A DNA stretch of 64,000 bases from Burkholderia contaminans (GCF_029633825.1 NZ_CP090640.1:2418001-2482000); one strand, 5' to 3'; positions 48,052-60,761 are shown, counted from the first letter of the stretch. The notes: generated by a model from the letters alone, not told the origin. A program made the numbers and translations.

Positions 48052-48111
48052 CCGCGATTAGGCGGTGTTTCCAGTGCATCGGAAGCGCGCTTAATCGCGG
48101 TGATTTTTTTT
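48052..48111 (+). terminator. Long-loop terminator or attenuator between carB and greA
   Basis: 9-bp stem CCGCGATTA / TAATCGCGG (48052-48060 and 48092-48100) with a 31-nt loop, followed closely by eight T residues. The long loop makes it weaker than a standard terminator, so partial read-through into greA is likely. Confidence 0.65.
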
Positions 48112-48139
48112 ATAGCCGTTTTTAGCGATTGAGCCGTTT

Positions 48140-48616
48140 ATGAGCACCATTCCGTTGACAAAGCGTGGCGCGGAACTCCTGCGCGATGAATTGCAGCGCC
48201 TCAAGTCCGTCGAGCGGCCGGCCGTGATCAACGCGATCGCGGAGGCCCGCGCACAGGGCGACCTGTCCGAAAACGCCGAATACGATGCCGCGAAGGAAAA
48301 GCAGGGCTTCATCGAGGGTCGTATCGCGGAACTCGAATCGAAGCTGTCGGCCGCGCAGGTCATCGATCCCACCGTGCTCGATGCCGAAGGCCGCGTGGTT
48401 TTCGCATCGACCGTCGAACTCGAGGATCTCGAGTCGGGCGACACCGTCAGGTACCAGATCGTCGGTGACGACGAAGCCGATATCGACCACGGCCTGATCT
48501 CGGTCAGCTCGCCGATCGCGCGCGCACTGATCGGCAAGTCCGAAGGCGACGTCGCGGCCGTGCAGGCGCCGAGCGGCGTGCGCGAGTACGAAATCATCTC
48601 GGTCAGCTACATCTGA
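48140..48616 (+). CDS. greA: Transcription elongation factor GreA
   Basis: 158 residues: N-terminal antiparallel coiled coil ([50 protein letters not shown] with the acidic tip) and C-terminal FKBP-like domain. Stimulates RNA cleavage by backtracked RNA polymerase. Downstream of carB, as in many proteobacteria. Confidence 0.97.
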   Translation: MSTIPLTKRGAELLRDELQRLKSVERPAVINAIAEARAQGDLSENAEYDAAKEKQGFIEGRIAELESKLSAAQVIDPTVLDAEGRVVFASTVELEDLESGDTVRYQIVGDDEADIDHGLISVSSPIARALIGKSEGDVAAVQAPSGVREYEIISVSYI

Positions 48617-48630
48617 AGCGGGGCGACGTG

Positions 48631-49089
48631 ATGCCGCATCGCGTGTTCCGTCTGCTGTCGGCCGTGTGGGTCGGCAGCCTGCTGACGATCGGGTATGCGG
48701 TCGCGCCCGTGCTGTTCAAGACGCTGGAGCGGATGACGGCCGGTTCGGTCGCCGCCAAGCTGTTCCGTATCGAGGCGATCCTCGGAGTCGTGTGCGGCGT
48801 GCTGCTGCTCGCGTTGTCGAACCAGCAGGTGCGGCGCGGCAGCAGCGATTATCGCCGCGTGCGCTGGATCGTCGCCGCGATGGTCGTGTGCGTGCTGGTC
48901 GGGTATTTCGCGCTGCAGCCGTTCATGAATGCGCTGCGGATGGCCGCGATGGACGCGGGCACCGATATCGCGAACTCGCCTTACGCGAGCCGCTTCGGGA
49001 TGCTGCACGGCGTCTCGAGCGTGTTCTACCTCGTCGAGAGCGTGCTGGGGCTGATGCTGATCTGGCGTCTGCCGGCGCGCGACGCCTGA
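48631..49089 (+). CDS. DUF4149 membrane protein
   Basis: 152 residues with four predicted membrane helices (RLLSAVWVGSLLTIGYAVAPVLF, ILGVVCGVLLLAL, WIVAAMVVCVLVGYFAL, and SSVFYLVESVLGLMLIW). The family is often next to greA and yhbY in beta-proteobacteria. Function unknown. GTG at 48628 and ATG at 48631 are both possible starts; it begins 14 bp after greA and is probably co-transcribed. Confidence 0.85.
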   Translation: MPHRVFRLLSAVWVGSLLTIGYAVAPVLFKTLERMTAGSVAAKLFRIEAILGVVCGVLLLALSNQQVRRGSSDYRRVRWIVAAMVVCVLVGYFALQPFMNALRMAAMDAGTDIANSPYASRFGMLHGVSSVFYLVESVLGLMLIWRLPARDA

Positions 49090-49104
49090 CGCGAATGCTG
49101 CGCA

Positions 49105-49124
49105 GGCCCGGTCGATGCCGGGCC
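49105..49124. terminator. Weak hairpin between convergent DUF4149 and yhbY genes
   Basis: 7-bp stem GGCCCGG / CCGGGCC with a 6-nt loop; no T-run follows on either strand, so termination is doubtful. Confidence 0.3.
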
Positions 49125-49168
49125 CGCGGGCAGGGCGGCGGTACGGCGTAGCCGTGCCGCCACGATGC

Positions 49169-49696
49169 TTACTTGTCCTGGAACGGACGCTTCGTGCTGG
49201 CCTGGCGCTTCTTGGCGCGCTTCACGTTACCGCCGGCCGTCACGCGTTCGTTGCCGCGCACCGTGACCTTGACCGGCCGCGGGCGACGTACGGGGCTCGC
49301 GTTCGGCGACACCTTGACGACCTTGACGGTGCGCGGAGCACGGCCTTTCTTGTCGTCGACGGCTTCGGCCGCGCTGGGCACGGTGCCGGCACGACGGCCG
49401 CGGGACGGGGCCGCTGCGGCGGCTTCGGGCTTCCAGATCACCAGCAGCTTGCCGATGTGCTGGATCGGCGCCGCGCTCAGGCGGTCGCAGATCTCGTCGT
49501 AGATCGCGATGCGCTCGTCGCGCTCGTCGCCGAACACGCGGATCTTGATCAGCTGGTGCGCGTCGAGGTGCACCTTGATTTCCTTCAGCACGGCGTCGGT
49601 CAGCCCTTCGGCCCCGATCAGCACGACGGGCTTGAGCGCATGGGCCTGGGAGCGCAGCGCGGAGCGCTCGGCGGGAGAAAGCGAAAGGGCGGGCAT
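49169..49696 (-). CDS. yhbY: YhbY-family (CRM domain) RNA-binding protein with basic tail
   Basis: 175 residues. Residues 1-95 form the CRM/YhbY domain (LRSQAHALKPVVLIGAEGLTDAVLKEI, HQLIKIRVFGDERDER, with the GxxG RNA-binding loop as IGAEG). E. coli YhbY is a 50S pre-ribosome factor of about 97 residues; here an extra 80-residue Arg/Lys/Pro-rich tail follows, common in Burkholderia. Divergent from rlmE, which also acts on the 50S subunit. Confidence 0.9.
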   Translation of the reverse strand: MPALSLSPAERSALRSQAHALKPVVLIGAEGLTDAVLKEIKVHLDAHQLIKIRVFGDERDERIAIYDEICDRLSAAPIQHIGKLLVIWKPEAAAAAPSRGRRAGTVPSAAEAVDDKKGRAPRTVKVVKVSPNASPVRRPRPVKVTVRGNERVTAGGNVKRAKKRQASTKRPFQDK

Positions 49697-49889
49697 GGAA
49701 ATGTCGAAATCTAAATAAGGGCGCGCTGACTGAATAGCGATCGCGGGAAGTTACCGCGTCAGCCGTGCGCCGAAACCACGTAAAATCGCGGCTTGGGCCT
49801 GAAAAGGGGCCGCAGCCGCGCGAAGAAGACGCGTATTATCCGCTAAAAGCGCGGCTTCACGAAGCAATGGGCAGCAATCTCTCTCTCGA

Positions 49890-50552
49890 ATGGCAAAAAA
49901 CCGCTTCAACCAGCACTGGCTGCACGACCACATCAACGATCCCTACGTCAAAATGGCGCAGCGGGAGGGCTATCGCGCGCGCGCCGCGTACAAGCTGAAG
50001 GAAATCGACGAGCAGGACAAGCTGATCCGTCCGGGCCAGGTGATCGTCGACCTCGGCGCGACGCCGGGCAGCTGGAGCCAGTATGCCCGCAACAAGCTCG
50101 CGCAGGGCAAGAAGCGTGACGCGGAGCGCGAAGGCGGTATCGACGGCACGATCGTGGCGCTCGACATCCTGCCGATGGAGCCGATCGCCGACGTCCACTT
50201 CCTGCAGGGCGACTTCCGCGAGGACGAAGTCCTTCACCAGCTCGAAGAAGTGCTCGAAGGGCGCGAGGTCGACCTTGTTATTTCCGACATGGCCCCCAAC
50301 CTCTCTGGCGTGGCCTCGGCAGACGCGGCGCGCATCGAGCATCTCTGCGATCTGGCGCTCGAATTCGCGCAGAATCATCTGAAGCCGGACGGTGCGCTGC
50401 TCGTGAAATGCTTTCACGGCAGCGGCTACAGCCAGATCGTCGAGAAATTCAAACAGCAGTTTAAGACCGTCGCGCCGCGCAAGCCGAAGGCGTCCCGCGA
50501 CAAATCGTCTGAAACGTTCATTTTGGGTCGGCATCTGAAACGTCCGCGCTGA
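49890..50552 (+). CDS. rlmE: 23S rRNA 2'-O-ribose methyltransferase (U2552)
   Basis: 220 residues. SAM site [14 protein letters not shown] and the K-D-K-E catalytic set: Lys35 (YKLKEID), Asp133 (ISDMAPN), Lys173 (LLVKCF) and Glu208 (SSETF). Methylates the A-loop of 23S rRNA late in 50S assembly. Followed 166 bp later by ftsH, the gene order known from E. coli. Confidence 0.96.
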   Translation: MAKNRFNQHWLHDHINDPYVKMAQREGYRARAAYKLKEIDEQDKLIRPGQVIVDLGATPGSWSQYARNKLAQGKKRDAEREGGIDGTIVALDILPMEPIADVHFLQGDFREDEVLHQLEEVLEGREVDLVISDMAPNLSGVASADAARIEHLCDLALEFAQNHLKPDGALLVKCFHGSGYSQIVEKFKQQFKTVAPRKPKASRDKSSETFILGRHLKRPR

Positions 50553-50718
50553 TGCGCAACGAGGTGCCGCAAACGGGCTCCGGCCCTTGCCAGACAAGCG
50601 AAGCGCTATCGCGACGGTTGTCAATGCTTATGGCGAGGGTGGTCGGACTGGATTAGAATGACCGAGGGGCGCCGCAAGGAAAATGTAGGCGCTCGTCTAC
50701 GAGTGAAGGAGTGGTGCT

Positions 50719-52617
<1,899 letters not shown>

Positions 52618-52646
52618 TCCCGCTCTAGCGCTTTAGCGCCGTTCAC

Positions 52647-52677
52647 GGGCTGGTGTGGCTTCACACCGGCCCGTTTT
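52647..52677 (+). terminator. Terminator of ftsH
   Basis: 11-bp stem GGGCTGGTGTG / CACACCGGCCC with one G-U pair and a short loop, then GTTTTG. It sits 24 bp before the folP start. Confidence 0.7.
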
Positions 52678-52700
52678 GCATTCATTCACACCAGTTGCTC

Positions 52701-53594
52701 GTGTCCGATTCCGCTGTTTCCCCATTCATTCCCGCGCCACTCCAGTGCGGCCGCTTCGAACTGACGTTCGAACGCCCGCTCGTGATGGGCATTCTCAACG
52801 CCACGCCTGATTCGTTCTCCGATGGCGGCCGCTTCCTCGCGCGTGACGATGCGCTGCGCCAGGCCGAGCGGATGATTGCCGAAGGCGTCGACCTTCTCGA
52901 TATCGGCGGCGAATCGACGCGCCCCGGCGCGCCGCCCGTGCCGCTCGACGAGGAGCTCGCGCGCGTGATTCCGCTCGTCGAAGCGCTGCGGCCGCTGAAC
53001 GTGCCGCTGTCGATCGATACCTACAAGCCGGCCGTGATGCGTGCGGCGCTGGCCGCAGGCGCCGACCTGATCAATGACATCTGGGGGTTCCGCCAGCCGG
53101 GCGCGATCGACGCGGTGCGCGACGGCAACTGCGGATTGTGTGCGATGCACATGCTTGGTGAGCCACAGACGATGCAGGTCGGCGAACCCGATTACGGCGA
53201 CGTCGTGACCGACGTGCGCGATTTTCTCGCCGAGCGCGCGCAGGCGTTGCGCGATGCGGGGGTTGCGCCGGAGCGGATCTGCGTCGATCCCGGTTTCGGA
53301 TTCGGCAAGGCGGTTGTCGACGACAACTATGCGCTGCTGGCCGCGTTGCCCGACACGGCACCCGTGCGGCCCGACGGCCTCGCGTATCCGATCCTCGCGG
53401 GCATGTCGCGCAAGTCGATGCTCGGCGCGGTGATCGGCGGCAAGCCGCCGATGGAGCGCGTCGCGGCGAGCGTGGCGGCCGCAGTGTGCGCGGTCGAGCG
53501 CGGGGCGGCGATCGTGCGCGTGCATGACGTCGCGGCGACGGTCGACGCGCTGAAAATCTGGAATGCCGTGCGCGAAGCCGCGCGGCAACGATAA
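52701..53594 (+). CDS. folP: Dihydropteroate synthase
   Basis: 297-residue TIM-barrel enzyme joining p-aminobenzoate to dihydropterin pyrophosphate in folate synthesis, target of sulfonamides. Motifs: [37 protein letters not shown], and the final R-x-H (VRVHDV). GTG at 52701 chosen because it gives the usual N-terminal length; there is no clear Shine-Dalgarno. 28 bp before glmM. Confidence 0.96.
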   Translation: MSDSAVSPFIPAPLQCGRFELTFERPLVMGILNATPDSFSDGGRFLARDDALRQAERMIAEGVDLLDIGGESTRPGAPPVPLDEELARVIPLVEALRPLNVPLSIDTYKPAVMRAALAAGADLINDIWGFRQPGAIDAVRDGNCGLCAMHMLGEPQTMQVGEPDYGDVVTDVRDFLAERAQALRDAGVAPERICVDPGFGFGKAVVDDNYALLAALPDTAPVRPDGLAYPILAGMSRKSMLGAVIGGKPPMERVAASVAAAVCAVERGAAIVRVHDVAATVDALKIWNAVREAARQR

Positions 53595-53622
53595 GTCAGA
53601 AGACGAAGGAGGAAGAATCACC

Positions 53623-54978
53623 ATGGGACGTCGATATTTCGGCACGGACGGCATTCGCGGCACGGTGGGCGAGGCACCCATCACGCCGGATTTCGTGTTG
53701 CGTCTCGGCTATGCGGCCGGCAAGGTACTGGCAGGCTCGGCCGATGTCGCGGCAGGTTCGCGTCCGACCGTGCTGATCGGCAAGGACACGCGCGTGTCGG
53801 GCTACATGCTCGAAGCCGCGCTCGAGGCCGGATTCTCGGCGGCGGGCGTCGACGTGATGCTGGCCGGCCCGATGCCGACGCCGGGCGTCGCGTACCTGAC
53901 GCGCGCGCTGCGCCTGTCGGCGGGCGTCGTGATCAGCGCATCGCACAACCCGTATCACGACAACGGGATCAAGTTTTTTTCCGCCGACGGCAACAAGCTG
54001 CCGGACGACACCGAAGCCGCGATCGAAGCGTGGCTCGACAAGCCGCTCGATTGCGCGTCGTCCGACGGCCTCGGCAAGGCGCGCCGCCTTGACGACGCAG
54101 CCGGCCGCTACATCGAGTTCTGCAAGAGCACGTTCCCGGCCGCGTTCAACCTGCGCGGGCTGAAGCTCGTGATCGATTGCGCGCACGGCGCCGCGTACCA
54201 GATCGCGCCGCACGTGTTCCACGAACTCGGCGCGGACGTGATCCCGATCGGTGTCGCGCCGAACGGCTTCAACATCAACGACGGTGTCGGTGCGACCGCG
54301 CCGGACGCGCTGGTGCGCGCGGTGCGTGCGAACCACGCCGATCTCGGCATTGCGCTCGACGGCGATGCGGACCGCCTGCAAGTGGTCGACGCGACCGGTC
54401 GCCTGTACAACGGCGACGAGCTGCTCTACGTGCTCGTGAAGGACCGGATCGCGACCGACGGCAACGTCGAAGGCGCGGTCGGCACGCTGATGACGAACCT
54501 CGCGGTCGAAGTCGCGCTGCAGCGCGAGGGCGTGAAGTTCGTCCGCGCGGCGGTCGGCGATCGCTACGTGCTCGAGCAGTTGCGCGAGCACGGCTGGCAG
54601 CTCGGCGCGGAAGGCTCGGGCCACATCCTGTCGCTCGACCGCCACTCGACCGGCGACGGCATCGTGTCGGCGCTGCTCGTGCTGGCCGCGTTGAAGCGCA
54701 GCGGCAAGACCCTCGCGCAGATGCTCGACGGCGTCACGCTGTTCCCGCAGAAGCTGATCAACGTGCGGATGAAGCCGGGCGCCGACTGGAAGGGCAGCAC
54801 GTCGATTCGCGCCGCGATCGACGCAGCCGAGGCCGCGCTCGCCGGCAGCGGCCGCGTGCTGATCCGCGCATCGGGCACGGAGCCCGTGCTGCGCGTGATG
54901 GTCGAAGCACAGCAGGCCGCCGACGCGGTCCGCCATGCGGAGACGATCGCCGACGCTGTGCGCGCGGCCACGACCTGA
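53623..54978 (+). CDS. glmM: Phosphoglucosamine mutase
   Basis: 451 residues of the alpha-D-phosphohexomutase family. Catalytic phosphoserine Ser107 in ISASHNP, metal loop ALDGDADRL, sugar-binding GAEGSGHI and the phosphate loop [11 protein letters not shown]. Converts glucosamine-6-P to glucosamine-1-P for peptidoglycan and LPS. The ATG at 53623 begins the typical [13 protein letters not shown]. Same strand and close to folP, so likely co-transcribed. Confidence 0.97.
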   Translation: MGRRYFGTDGIRGTVGEAPITPDFVLRLGYAAGKVLAGSADVAAGSRPTVLIGKDTRVSGYMLEAALEAGFSAAGVDVMLAGPMPTPGVAYLTRALRLSAGVVISASHNPYHDNGIKFFSADGNKLPDDTEAAIEAWLDKPLDCASSDGLGKARRLDDAAGRYIEFCKSTFPAAFNLRGLKLVIDCAHGAAYQIAPHVFHELGADVIPIGVAPNGFNINDGVGATAPDALVRAVRANHADLGIALDGDADRLQVVDATGRLYNGDELLYVLVKDRIATDGNVEGAVGTLMTNLAVEVALQREGVKFVRAAVGDRYVLEQLREHGWQLGAEGSGHILSLDRHSTGDGIVSALLVLAALKRSGKTLAQMLDGVTLFPQKLINVRMKPGADWKGSTSIRAAIDAAEAALAGSGRVLIRASGTEPVLRVMVEAQQAADAVRHAETIADAVRAATT

Positions 54979-55332
54979 CGCTGGGCCCGGCGCGTCAGGT
55001 CAAGCACCTGCGCGCCGGTGTTCCGGTGAACCCGCACACGGCACCTTCGGGGCGCCGTGATTTCGTCAGACGCAAAGGTTTGCGATACCTATAAGGAAGG
55101 GCGCGTCGCCAGCGCAATCCCGGGTCGGAAAATCGTCAGACCCTGATAACGGTGCAGCCACAAACGAGGCTTTCCGTGGCGCGGATACAGCGCTACGATC
55201 CGCTCGCACCGATTTAAAACGGGAAGTCTCCCGTTCCTTCCAGGCAGGCAATTCTTGCCGCCATCGCGGTTCCGGCAGCGTCCGCGCGCCGCACGCGCCG
55301 CACCCGATACTCCCTTTCAACCAGTCATGTTA
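54979..55332. other. glmM-pstS intergenic region
   Basis: 354 bp with no gene. A 7-bp stem AACGGGA / TCCCGTT with a 4-nt loop (55218-55235) followed by CCTTCC is a poor terminator candidate for glmM; nothing else is clear. Confidence 0.35.
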
Positions 55333-55371
55333 CTGTCACGCCAGTTTCATCGATTGTCACATTACCGTCAT
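55333..55371 (+). promoter_or_regulatory. Two Pho boxes (PhoB sites) upstream of pstS
   Basis: CTGTCAC-4-GTTTCAT (55333-55350) and TTGTCAC-4-CCGTCAT (55354-55371): each has the two 7-bp direct repeats with 4-bp spacing of the Pho box. The second ends 10 bp before a -10-like TAACCT (55382-55387), the spacing used by PhoB, which replaces a -35 element. Strong sign that the operon is phosphate-starvation induced. Confidence 0.85.
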
Positions 55372-55381
55372 GAGGAGCCCC

Positions 55382-55387
55382 TAACCT
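55382..55387 (+). promoter_or_regulatory. -10 element of the PhoB-activated pstS promoter
   Basis: TAACCT, 10 bp after the distal Pho box; transcription expected near 55394, 34 nt before the pstS ATG. Confidence 0.55.
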
Positions 55388-55427
55388 TCGCGGTGCCGTA
55401 GTCATCCGCTCACACACTGGAGGTCTC

Positions 55428-56462
55428 ATGAAATTGATGCAAACCGCGATTGCCGGCCTGGCTGGCGCGCTTTTCGCCGTCGCCGCCCACGCTGCCGACA
55501 TCACGGGCGCAGGCAGCACGTTCGCGATGCCGATCTATACGAAATGGGCTGCTGACTACCAGCAGACCGGCGGCGCGAAGGTCAACTACCAAGGTATCGG
55601 CTCGTCGGGCGGCCTGAAGCAGATCGTCGCGAAGACGGTCGACTTTGCCGGTTCGGACGCTCCGCTGAAGGATGACGAGCTCGCGAAGGAAGGCCTGTTC
55701 CAGTTCCCGACGGTGGTCGGCGGCGTGGTGCCGGTCATCAACGTGCCGGGCGTGAAGCCGGGTGAGCTGACGCTGTCGGGCCCGGTGCTCGGCGACATCT
55801 ACCTCGGCAAGATCAAGAAGTGGAACGACCCGGCGATCGCCGCGCTGAACCCGAAGGTCAAGCTGCCGGACACGGACATCGCCGTGGTTCGCCGCGCTGA
55901 CGGCTCGGGCACGAGCTTCATCTGGACGAACTACCTGTCGAAGGTCAACGACGAGTGGAAGTCGAAGGTCGGCGAAGGCACGACGGTCAACTGGCCGACG
56001 GGCACGGGCGGCAAGGGCAACGACGGCGTCGCAGCCTTCGTGCAGCGCCTGCCGGGCGCGGTCGGCTACGTCGAATGGGCGTACGCGAAGAAGAACAACA
56101 TGGTCTACACGGCCCTGAAGAACTCGACGGGCACGGTGGTCGAGCCGAAGACGGAAACGTTCAAGGCCGCTGCGGCCGGCGCGAACTGGTCGAAGTCGTT
56201 CTACCAGATCCTGACGAACCAGCCGGGCAAGGAAGCATGGCCGGTCGTCGGCGCGACGTTCGTGCTGCTGCACGCGAAGCAGGACAAGCCGGAGCAGGGC
56301 GTGGAAACGCTGAAGTTCTTCAGCTGGGCGTTCAAGAACGGCGAGAAGGCTGCTGACAGCCTCGACTACATCTCGCTGCCGCCGGCAGTCGAAGCGGAAA
56401 TCCGCAAGCAGTGGAAGATCAAGGTGACGGACGCTTCGGGCAAGCCGGTCGCCGCGGAGTAA
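55428..56462 (+). CDS. pstS: Phosphate ABC transporter substrate-binding protein
   Basis: 344 residues: signal peptide ending VAAHA, then the phosphate-binding fold. Ligand loops are visible: [30 protein letters not shown] and RADGSGTSF, which together contact phosphate. Periplasmic receptor of the high-affinity PstSCAB system. ATG 8 bp after GGAGG. Confidence 0.97.
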   Translation: MKLMQTAIAGLAGALFAVAAHAADITGAGSTFAMPIYTKWAADYQQTGGAKVNYQGIGSSGGLKQIVAKTVDFAGSDAPLKDDELAKEGLFQFPTVVGGVVPVINVPGVKPGELTLSGPVLGDIYLGKIKKWNDPAIAALNPKVKLPDTDIAVVRRADGSGTSFIWTNYLSKVNDEWKSKVGEGTTVNWPTGTGGKGNDGVAAFVQRLPGAVGYVEWAYAKKNNMVYTALKNSTGTVVEPKTETFKAAAAGANWSKSFYQILTNQPGKEAWPVVGATFVLLHAKQDKPEQGVETLKFFSWAFKNGEKAADSLDYISLPPAVEAEIRKQWKIKVTDASGKPVAAE

Positions 56463-56479
56463 GCATTGCAGCGGTTCGC

Positions 56480-56504
56480 TGCCCGGCCGTGCCGGTCGGG
56501 CAGT
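56480..56504 (+). other. Intercistronic hairpin between pstS and pstC
   Basis: 10-bp stem CTGCCCGGCC / GGTCGGGCAG (one G-U pair), 5-nt loop, no T-run. Placed 17 bp after the pstS stop, it is suited to protecting the pstS mRNA 3' end and letting the receptor be made in excess over the permease. Confidence 0.55.
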
Positions 56505-56556
56505 GCGTGCGGTAAAGCCGGGCGTTACGGCGCCCGGCAATCAAAAGCAGGCACCC

Positions 56557-57543
56557 ATGTCTGATATTTCCTATACGTCCTCACGGTCCGCCGACGTTGC
56601 GCAGCAACGCGCGCCGAGCCGCCTCGGGGATGTCGTATTCGGCGGTCTTGCACGGCTTGCCGCCATCGTGACCCTGCTGCTGCTCGGCGGGATCATCGTT
56701 TCCCTGATCATCGCGTCGCTGCCGACCATCCAGAAGTTCGGCCTCGGCTTCCTGTGGCAATCCGAGTGGGATCCCAACTCGGACATCTACGGCGCGCTCG
56801 TGCCGATCTACGGCACGATCGTGACGTCGGTCATCGCGCTCGTCATCGCCGTGCCGGTCAGCTTTGGCATCGCGCTGTTCCTCACCGAGCTGTCGCCCGT
56901 GTGGCTGCGCCGCCCGCTCGGCATCGCAATCGAGCTGCTCGCCGCGATTCCGTCGATCGTGTACGGCATGTGGGGCCTGCTCGTGTTTGCCCCGATCTTC
57001 GCGGAGTACTTCCAGAAGCCGATCGGCCGCCTGTTCAAGGACGTGTGGGTCATTGGCCCGCTGACGTCCGGCGCACCGATCGGGATCGGCATCCTCGCGG
57101 CCGGCGTGATCCTCGCGATCATGATCATCCCGTACATCGCATCGGTGATGCGTGACGTGTTCGAAGTCACGCCCGTGCTGCTGAAGGAATCGGCGTACGG
57201 CATCGGCTGCACGACCTGGGAAGTGATGTGGAAGGTCGTGCTGCCCTACACGAAGACGGGCGTGATCGGCGGCGTGATGCTCGGCCTCGGCCGCGCGCTC
57301 GGCGAGACGATGGCCGTGACCTTCGTGATCGGCAACACGAACCTGCTCGACAGCGTGTCGCTGTTCGCACCGGGCAACAGCATCACGTCGGCGCTGGCGA
57401 ACGAATTCGCGGAAGCGCAACCGGGCCTGCATACGTCCGCGCTGATGGAACTGGGCCTGATCCTGTTCGTGATCACGTTCATCGTGCTGTCCATCTCCAA
57501 ACTGCTGCTGCTTCGTCTCGAGAAGGGAGAGGGCAAGAAATGA
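56557..57543 (+). CDS. pstC: Phosphate ABC transporter permease PstC
   Basis: 328 residues, six membrane helices, with the ABC-permease EAA-type loop ([44 protein letters not shown]). Inner-membrane channel with PstA. Its TGA overlaps the pstA ATG by 4 bp. Confidence 0.96.
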   Translation: MSDISYTSSRSADVAQQRAPSRLGDVVFGGLARLAAIVTLLLLGGIIVSLIIASLPTIQKFGLGFLWQSEWDPNSDIYGALVPIYGTIVTSVIALVIAVPVSFGIALFLTELSPVWLRRPLGIAIELLAAIPSIVYGMWGLLVFAPIFAEYFQKPIGRLFKDVWVIGPLTSGAPIGIGILAAGVILAIMIIPYIASVMRDVFEVTPVLLKESAYGIGCTTWEVMWKVVLPYTKTGVIGGVMLGLGRALGETMAVTFVIGNTNLLDSVSLFAPGNSITSALANEFAEAQPGLHTSALMELGLILFVITFIVLSISKLLLLRLEKGEGKK

Positions 57544-58433
57544 GCGAGCCCATCATGAATTTCCCGGGGCCGAGCGGCGCCGCGCTCGACGCGATGCGCA
57601 ACCGCCTGCAGCGCAAGCGCAAGGCCATCAACGCGATCGCGCTCACCGCGTCGCTCGCCGCGATGGCATTCGGCCTGCTGTGGCTCGTGTGGATTCTCTA
57701 CACGACGGTGCACCTCGGCGTCGGCGGCCTGTCGCTGCAACTGTTCACCGAATCGACGCCGGCGCCGAACACGGAAGGCGGCGGTCTCGCGAACGCGATC
57801 GTCGGCAGCCTGCTGCTGTGCGGCTTCGGCACGCTGGTCGGCACGCCGATCGGCATCCTCGCGGGCGTCTATCTCGCCGAATACGGCCAGAAGAACCTGC
57901 TGGCGAGCACGATCCGCTTCATCAACGACATCCTGCTGTCCGCGCCGTCGATCGTGATCGGCCTGTTCGTGTACGCGATCGTCGTTGCGAAGTCGGGGCG
58001 CTTCTCGGGCTGGGCCGGCGTGATCGCACTCGCGCTGCTGCAGATTCCGATCGTGATCCGCACGACCGAGAACATGCTGAAGCTCGTGCCGAACGCACTG
58101 CGTGAAGCGGCCTTCGCGCTCGGCACGCCGAAGTGGCGCATGGTGCTGAAGATCACGCTGCGCGCGTCGGTCGGCGGGATCATCACGGGCGTGCTGCTCG
58201 CCGTCGCGCGGATCGCCGGCGAAACGGCGCCGCTGCTGTTCACCGCGCTGTCGAACCAGTTCTTCTCGTGGGACATGAGTCAGCCGATGGCGAACCTGCC
58301 CGTCACGATCTACAAGTTCGCGATGAGCCCGTTCGCGGAATGGCAGTCGCTCGCATGGGCGGGCGTGTTCCTGATTACGCTCGGGGTGCTCGGACTCAAC
58401 ATCCTGGCGCGCTCGATCTTCTCGAAAAAGTAA
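57540..58433 (+). CDS. pstA: Phosphate ABC transporter permease PstA
   Basis: 297 residues, six membrane helices; EAA loop [47 protein letters not shown]. Partner of PstC. 15 bp before pstB. Confidence 0.96.
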   Translation: MSEPIMNFPGPSGAALDAMRNRLQRKRKAINAIALTASLAAMAFGLLWLVWILYTTVHLGVGGLSLQLFTESTPAPNTEGGGLANAIVGSLLLCGFGTLVGTPIGILAGVYLAEYGQKNLLASTIRFINDILLSAPSIVIGLFVYAIVVAKSGRFSGWAGVIALALLQIPIVIRTTENMLKLVPNALREAAFALGTPKWRMVLKITLRASVGGIITGVLLAVARIAGETAPLLFTALSNQFFSWDMSQPMANLPVTIYKFAMSPFAEWQSLAWAGVFLITLGVLGLNILARSIFSKK

Positions 58434-58448
58434 CGGCGGAGCAATCCG

Positions 58449-59297
58449 ATGAATATGGCAGAAAGCCACCTGAATCCGGTCGAACGCACTGCAGCGCCGG
58501 CCGGCACGCAAGAAGCGGCGCACGGCCGTCCGCTCGAGCCGCTGAACGCGAAGATCGAGGTCAACAACCTCAACTTCTTCTACAACAAGTTCCATGCGCT
58601 GAAGAACATCAACCTGAGCATTCCCGAAGGGAAGGTGACGGCGTTCATCGGCCCGTCGGGCTGCGGCAAGTCGACGCTGCTGCGCACGTTCAACAAGATG
58701 TTCGCGCTCTATCCGGAGCAGCGCGCCGAAGGCGAAATCCTGATGGACGGCGAGAACCTGCTGACGACGAAGCGCGACATCTCGCTGCTGCGCGCGCGGA
58801 TCGGCATGGTGTTCCAGAAGCCGACCCCGTTCCCGATGTCGATCTACGACAACATCGCATTCGGCGTGAAGATGTTCGAGAAGCTTACGCGCTCGGAAAT
58901 GGACGATCGCGTCGAGTGGGCGCTCACGAAGGCCGCGCTGTGGAACGAAGTGAAGGACAAGCTGAACCAGAGCGGCTACGGCCTGTCGGGCGGCCAGCAG
59001 CAGCGTCTGTGCATCGCGCGCGGCATCGCGATCCGTCCGGAAGTGTTGCTGCTCGACGAACCGTGCTCGGCGCTCGACCCGATCTCGACGGGCCGCATCG
59101 AAGAGCTGATCGCGGAGCTGAAGAGCGACTACACGGTCGTGATCGTCACGCACAACATGCAGCAGGCCGCACGCTGCTCGGATTTCACGGCCTACATGTA
59201 CCTGGGCGAGCTGATCGAATTCGGCGAGACCGAAAAGATCTTCATCAAGCCGGTGCGCAAGGAAACGGAAGACTACATCACCGGCCGCTTCGGCTGA
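58449..59297 (+). CDS. pstB: Phosphate ABC transporter ATPase PstB
   Basis: 282 residues. Walker A GPSGCGKS (68-75), Q-loop VFQKPTPFP, signature LSGGQQQR, Walker [13 protein letters not shown] and the H-loop VTHNMQQ. The N-terminus has about 35 extra residues relative to E. coli PstB. Energises uptake and takes part in PhoU/PhoR signalling. Confidence 0.97.
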   Translation: MNMAESHLNPVERTAAPAGTQEAAHGRPLEPLNAKIEVNNLNFFYNKFHALKNINLSIPEGKVTAFIGPSGCGKSTLLRTFNKMFALYPEQRAEGEILMDGENLLTTKRDISLLRARIGMVFQKPTPFPMSIYDNIAFGVKMFEKLTRSEMDDRVEWALTKAALWNEVKDKLNQSGYGLSGGQQQRLCIARGIAIRPEVLLLDEPCSALDPISTGRIEELIAELKSDYTVVIVTHNMQQAARCSDFTAYMYLGELIEFGETEKIFIKPVRKETEDYITGRFG

Positions 59298-59315
59298 TGA
59301 CGGAGAACAACAGCC

Positions 59316-60020
59316 ATGTCGGATAAACATCTGTCGAGCCAGTTCGACGCCGATCTCAACGCGGTGTCGTCGAAAGTGCTGGAAATGGGCGGGCTCGTCG
59401 AGTCGCAGATCGTCGGCGCGATGCACGCGCTGAACGAATTCGATCGCGATGCGGCCGAGAAGGTCATCACGGCCGAGGAAACGCTGAACGCGATGGAAGT
59501 CGACATCGACCAGGAGTGCGGCAACATCATCGCGCGGAGACAGCCTGCCGCGCGTGACCTGCGCCTTTTGATGTCGATTTCGAAAACGATTACGAACCTC
59601 GAGCGCGCCGGCGACGAGGCCGAGAAGATCGCGAAGCGCGTACGCCGCCTGGTCGACGAGCCCGCTGCGCGCACGGTCAACATCGCCGAGATCAAGGTGT
59701 CGGGCGAGATGGCCGTGACGATCCTGCGCCGCGCGCTCGACGCGTTTGCGCGTCTCGATACGGTGGCCGCCGCGCAGATCGTCAAGGACGACAAGGAAAT
59801 CGACCAGGAATTCCGCGCGTTCGTGCGCAAGCTCGTGTCGTACATGCAGGAAGATCCGCGCACGATCTCGGTCGGCCTCGAGTACCTGTTCATCGCGAAG
59901 GCGATCGAGCGGATCGGCGACCACGCGAAGAACATCGCCGAATTCATCATCTACATCGTGAAGGGCACCGACGTGCGGCACCAGCCGCGCGACACGCTCG
60001 ATCGCGAAGCCAACAGTTAA
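59316..60020 (+). CDS. phoU: Phosphate signalling regulator PhoU
   Basis: 234 residues, two copies of a three-helix PhoU domain; each copy has the metal-binding E/D-xxx-D pattern (second copy in RIGDHAKNIAEFI). Links PstSCAB to PhoR and represses the Pho regulon when phosphate is plentiful. Confidence 0.97.
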   Translation: MSDKHLSSQFDADLNAVSSKVLEMGGLVESQIVGAMHALNEFDRDAAEKVITAEETLNAMEVDIDQECGNIIARRQPAARDLRLLMSISKTITNLERAGDEAEKIAKRVRRLVDEPAARTVNIAEIKVSGEMAVTILRRALDAFARLDTVAAAQIVKDDKEIDQEFRAFVRKLVSYMQEDPRTISVGLEYLFIAKAIERIGDHAKNIAEFIIYIVKGTDVRHQPRDTLDREANS

Positions 60021-60050
60021 TCGACTCCGTAAGGAAGAACAGAGGTGCCG

Positions 60051-60752
60051 ATGCCCAGCAACATTCTCGTCGTTGAAGATGAGCCCGCGATTTCCGAACT
60101 GATCTCGGTGAATCTCCAGCACGCCGGTCACTGCCCGATTCGGGCGTACAACGCCGAACAGGCGCAGAACCTGATCAGCGACGTGCTGCCCGATCTCGTA
60201 CTGCTCGACTGGATGCTGCCGGGCAAGTCCGGTATCGCGTTCGCGCGCGACCTGCGCAACAACGAACGGACCAAGCACATCCCGATCATCATGCTGACTG
60301 CCCGCGGTGACGAGCAGGACAAGGTGCTCGGCCTCGAAATCGGCGCGGACGACTACGTGACGAAGCCGTTCTCGCCGAAGGAACTGATGGCGCGGATCAA
60401 GGCCGTGCTGCGCCGTCGCGCGCCGCAGCTGACCGAGGACGTCGTGTCGATCAACGGGCTGCGCCTCGACCCGGCCACGCATCGCGTCGCCGCGCATGCG
60501 GAAGGCAGCGAGATCAAGCTCGATCTCGGTCCGACCGAGTTCCGCCTGCTGCATTTCTTCATGACGCATCCGGAACGCGTGCACAGCCGCACGCAACTGC
60601 TCGACCAGGTGTGGGGCGATCATGTATTCGTCGAGGAGCGTACCGTCGACGTGCACATCAAACGATTGCGTGCGGCCTTGAAACCGGCCGGCTGCGATGC
60701 GATGATCGAGACCGTGCGCGGCAGCGGCTACCGGCTCGCCAAGCACGCGTAA
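60051..60752 (+). CDS. phoB: Phosphate regulon response regulator PhoB
   Basis: 233 residues: receiver domain with phosphoacceptor Asp53 (VLLDWMLPGKSG), Thr (MLTARG) and Lys (VTKPFSPKE), then an OmpR-type winged helix (LGPTEFRLLHFFMTHPERVHSRTQLLDQVWG, RTVDVHIKRLRAAL). ATG 60051 chosen over GTG 60045. Its binding sites lie before pstS at the head of this same operon, so it should activate its own synthesis. Confidence 0.96.
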   Translation: MPSNILVVEDEPAISELISVNLQHAGHCPIRAYNAEQAQNLISDVLPDLVLLDWMLPGKSGIAFARDLRNNERTKHIPIIMLTARGDEQDKVLGLEIGADDYVTKPFSPKELMARIKAVLRRRAPQLTEDVVSINGLRLDPATHRVAAHAEGSEIKLDLGPTEFRLLHFFMTHPERVHSRTQLLDQVWGDHVFVEERTVDVHIKRLRAALKPAGCDAMIETVRGSGYRLAKHA

Positions 60753-60761
60753 CGTATCCAC

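Noticed and set aside
55076..55150. Possible tRNA-like sequence in the glmM-pstS gap
   Set aside because: No cloverleaf arms, T-loop or acceptor stem could be formed.
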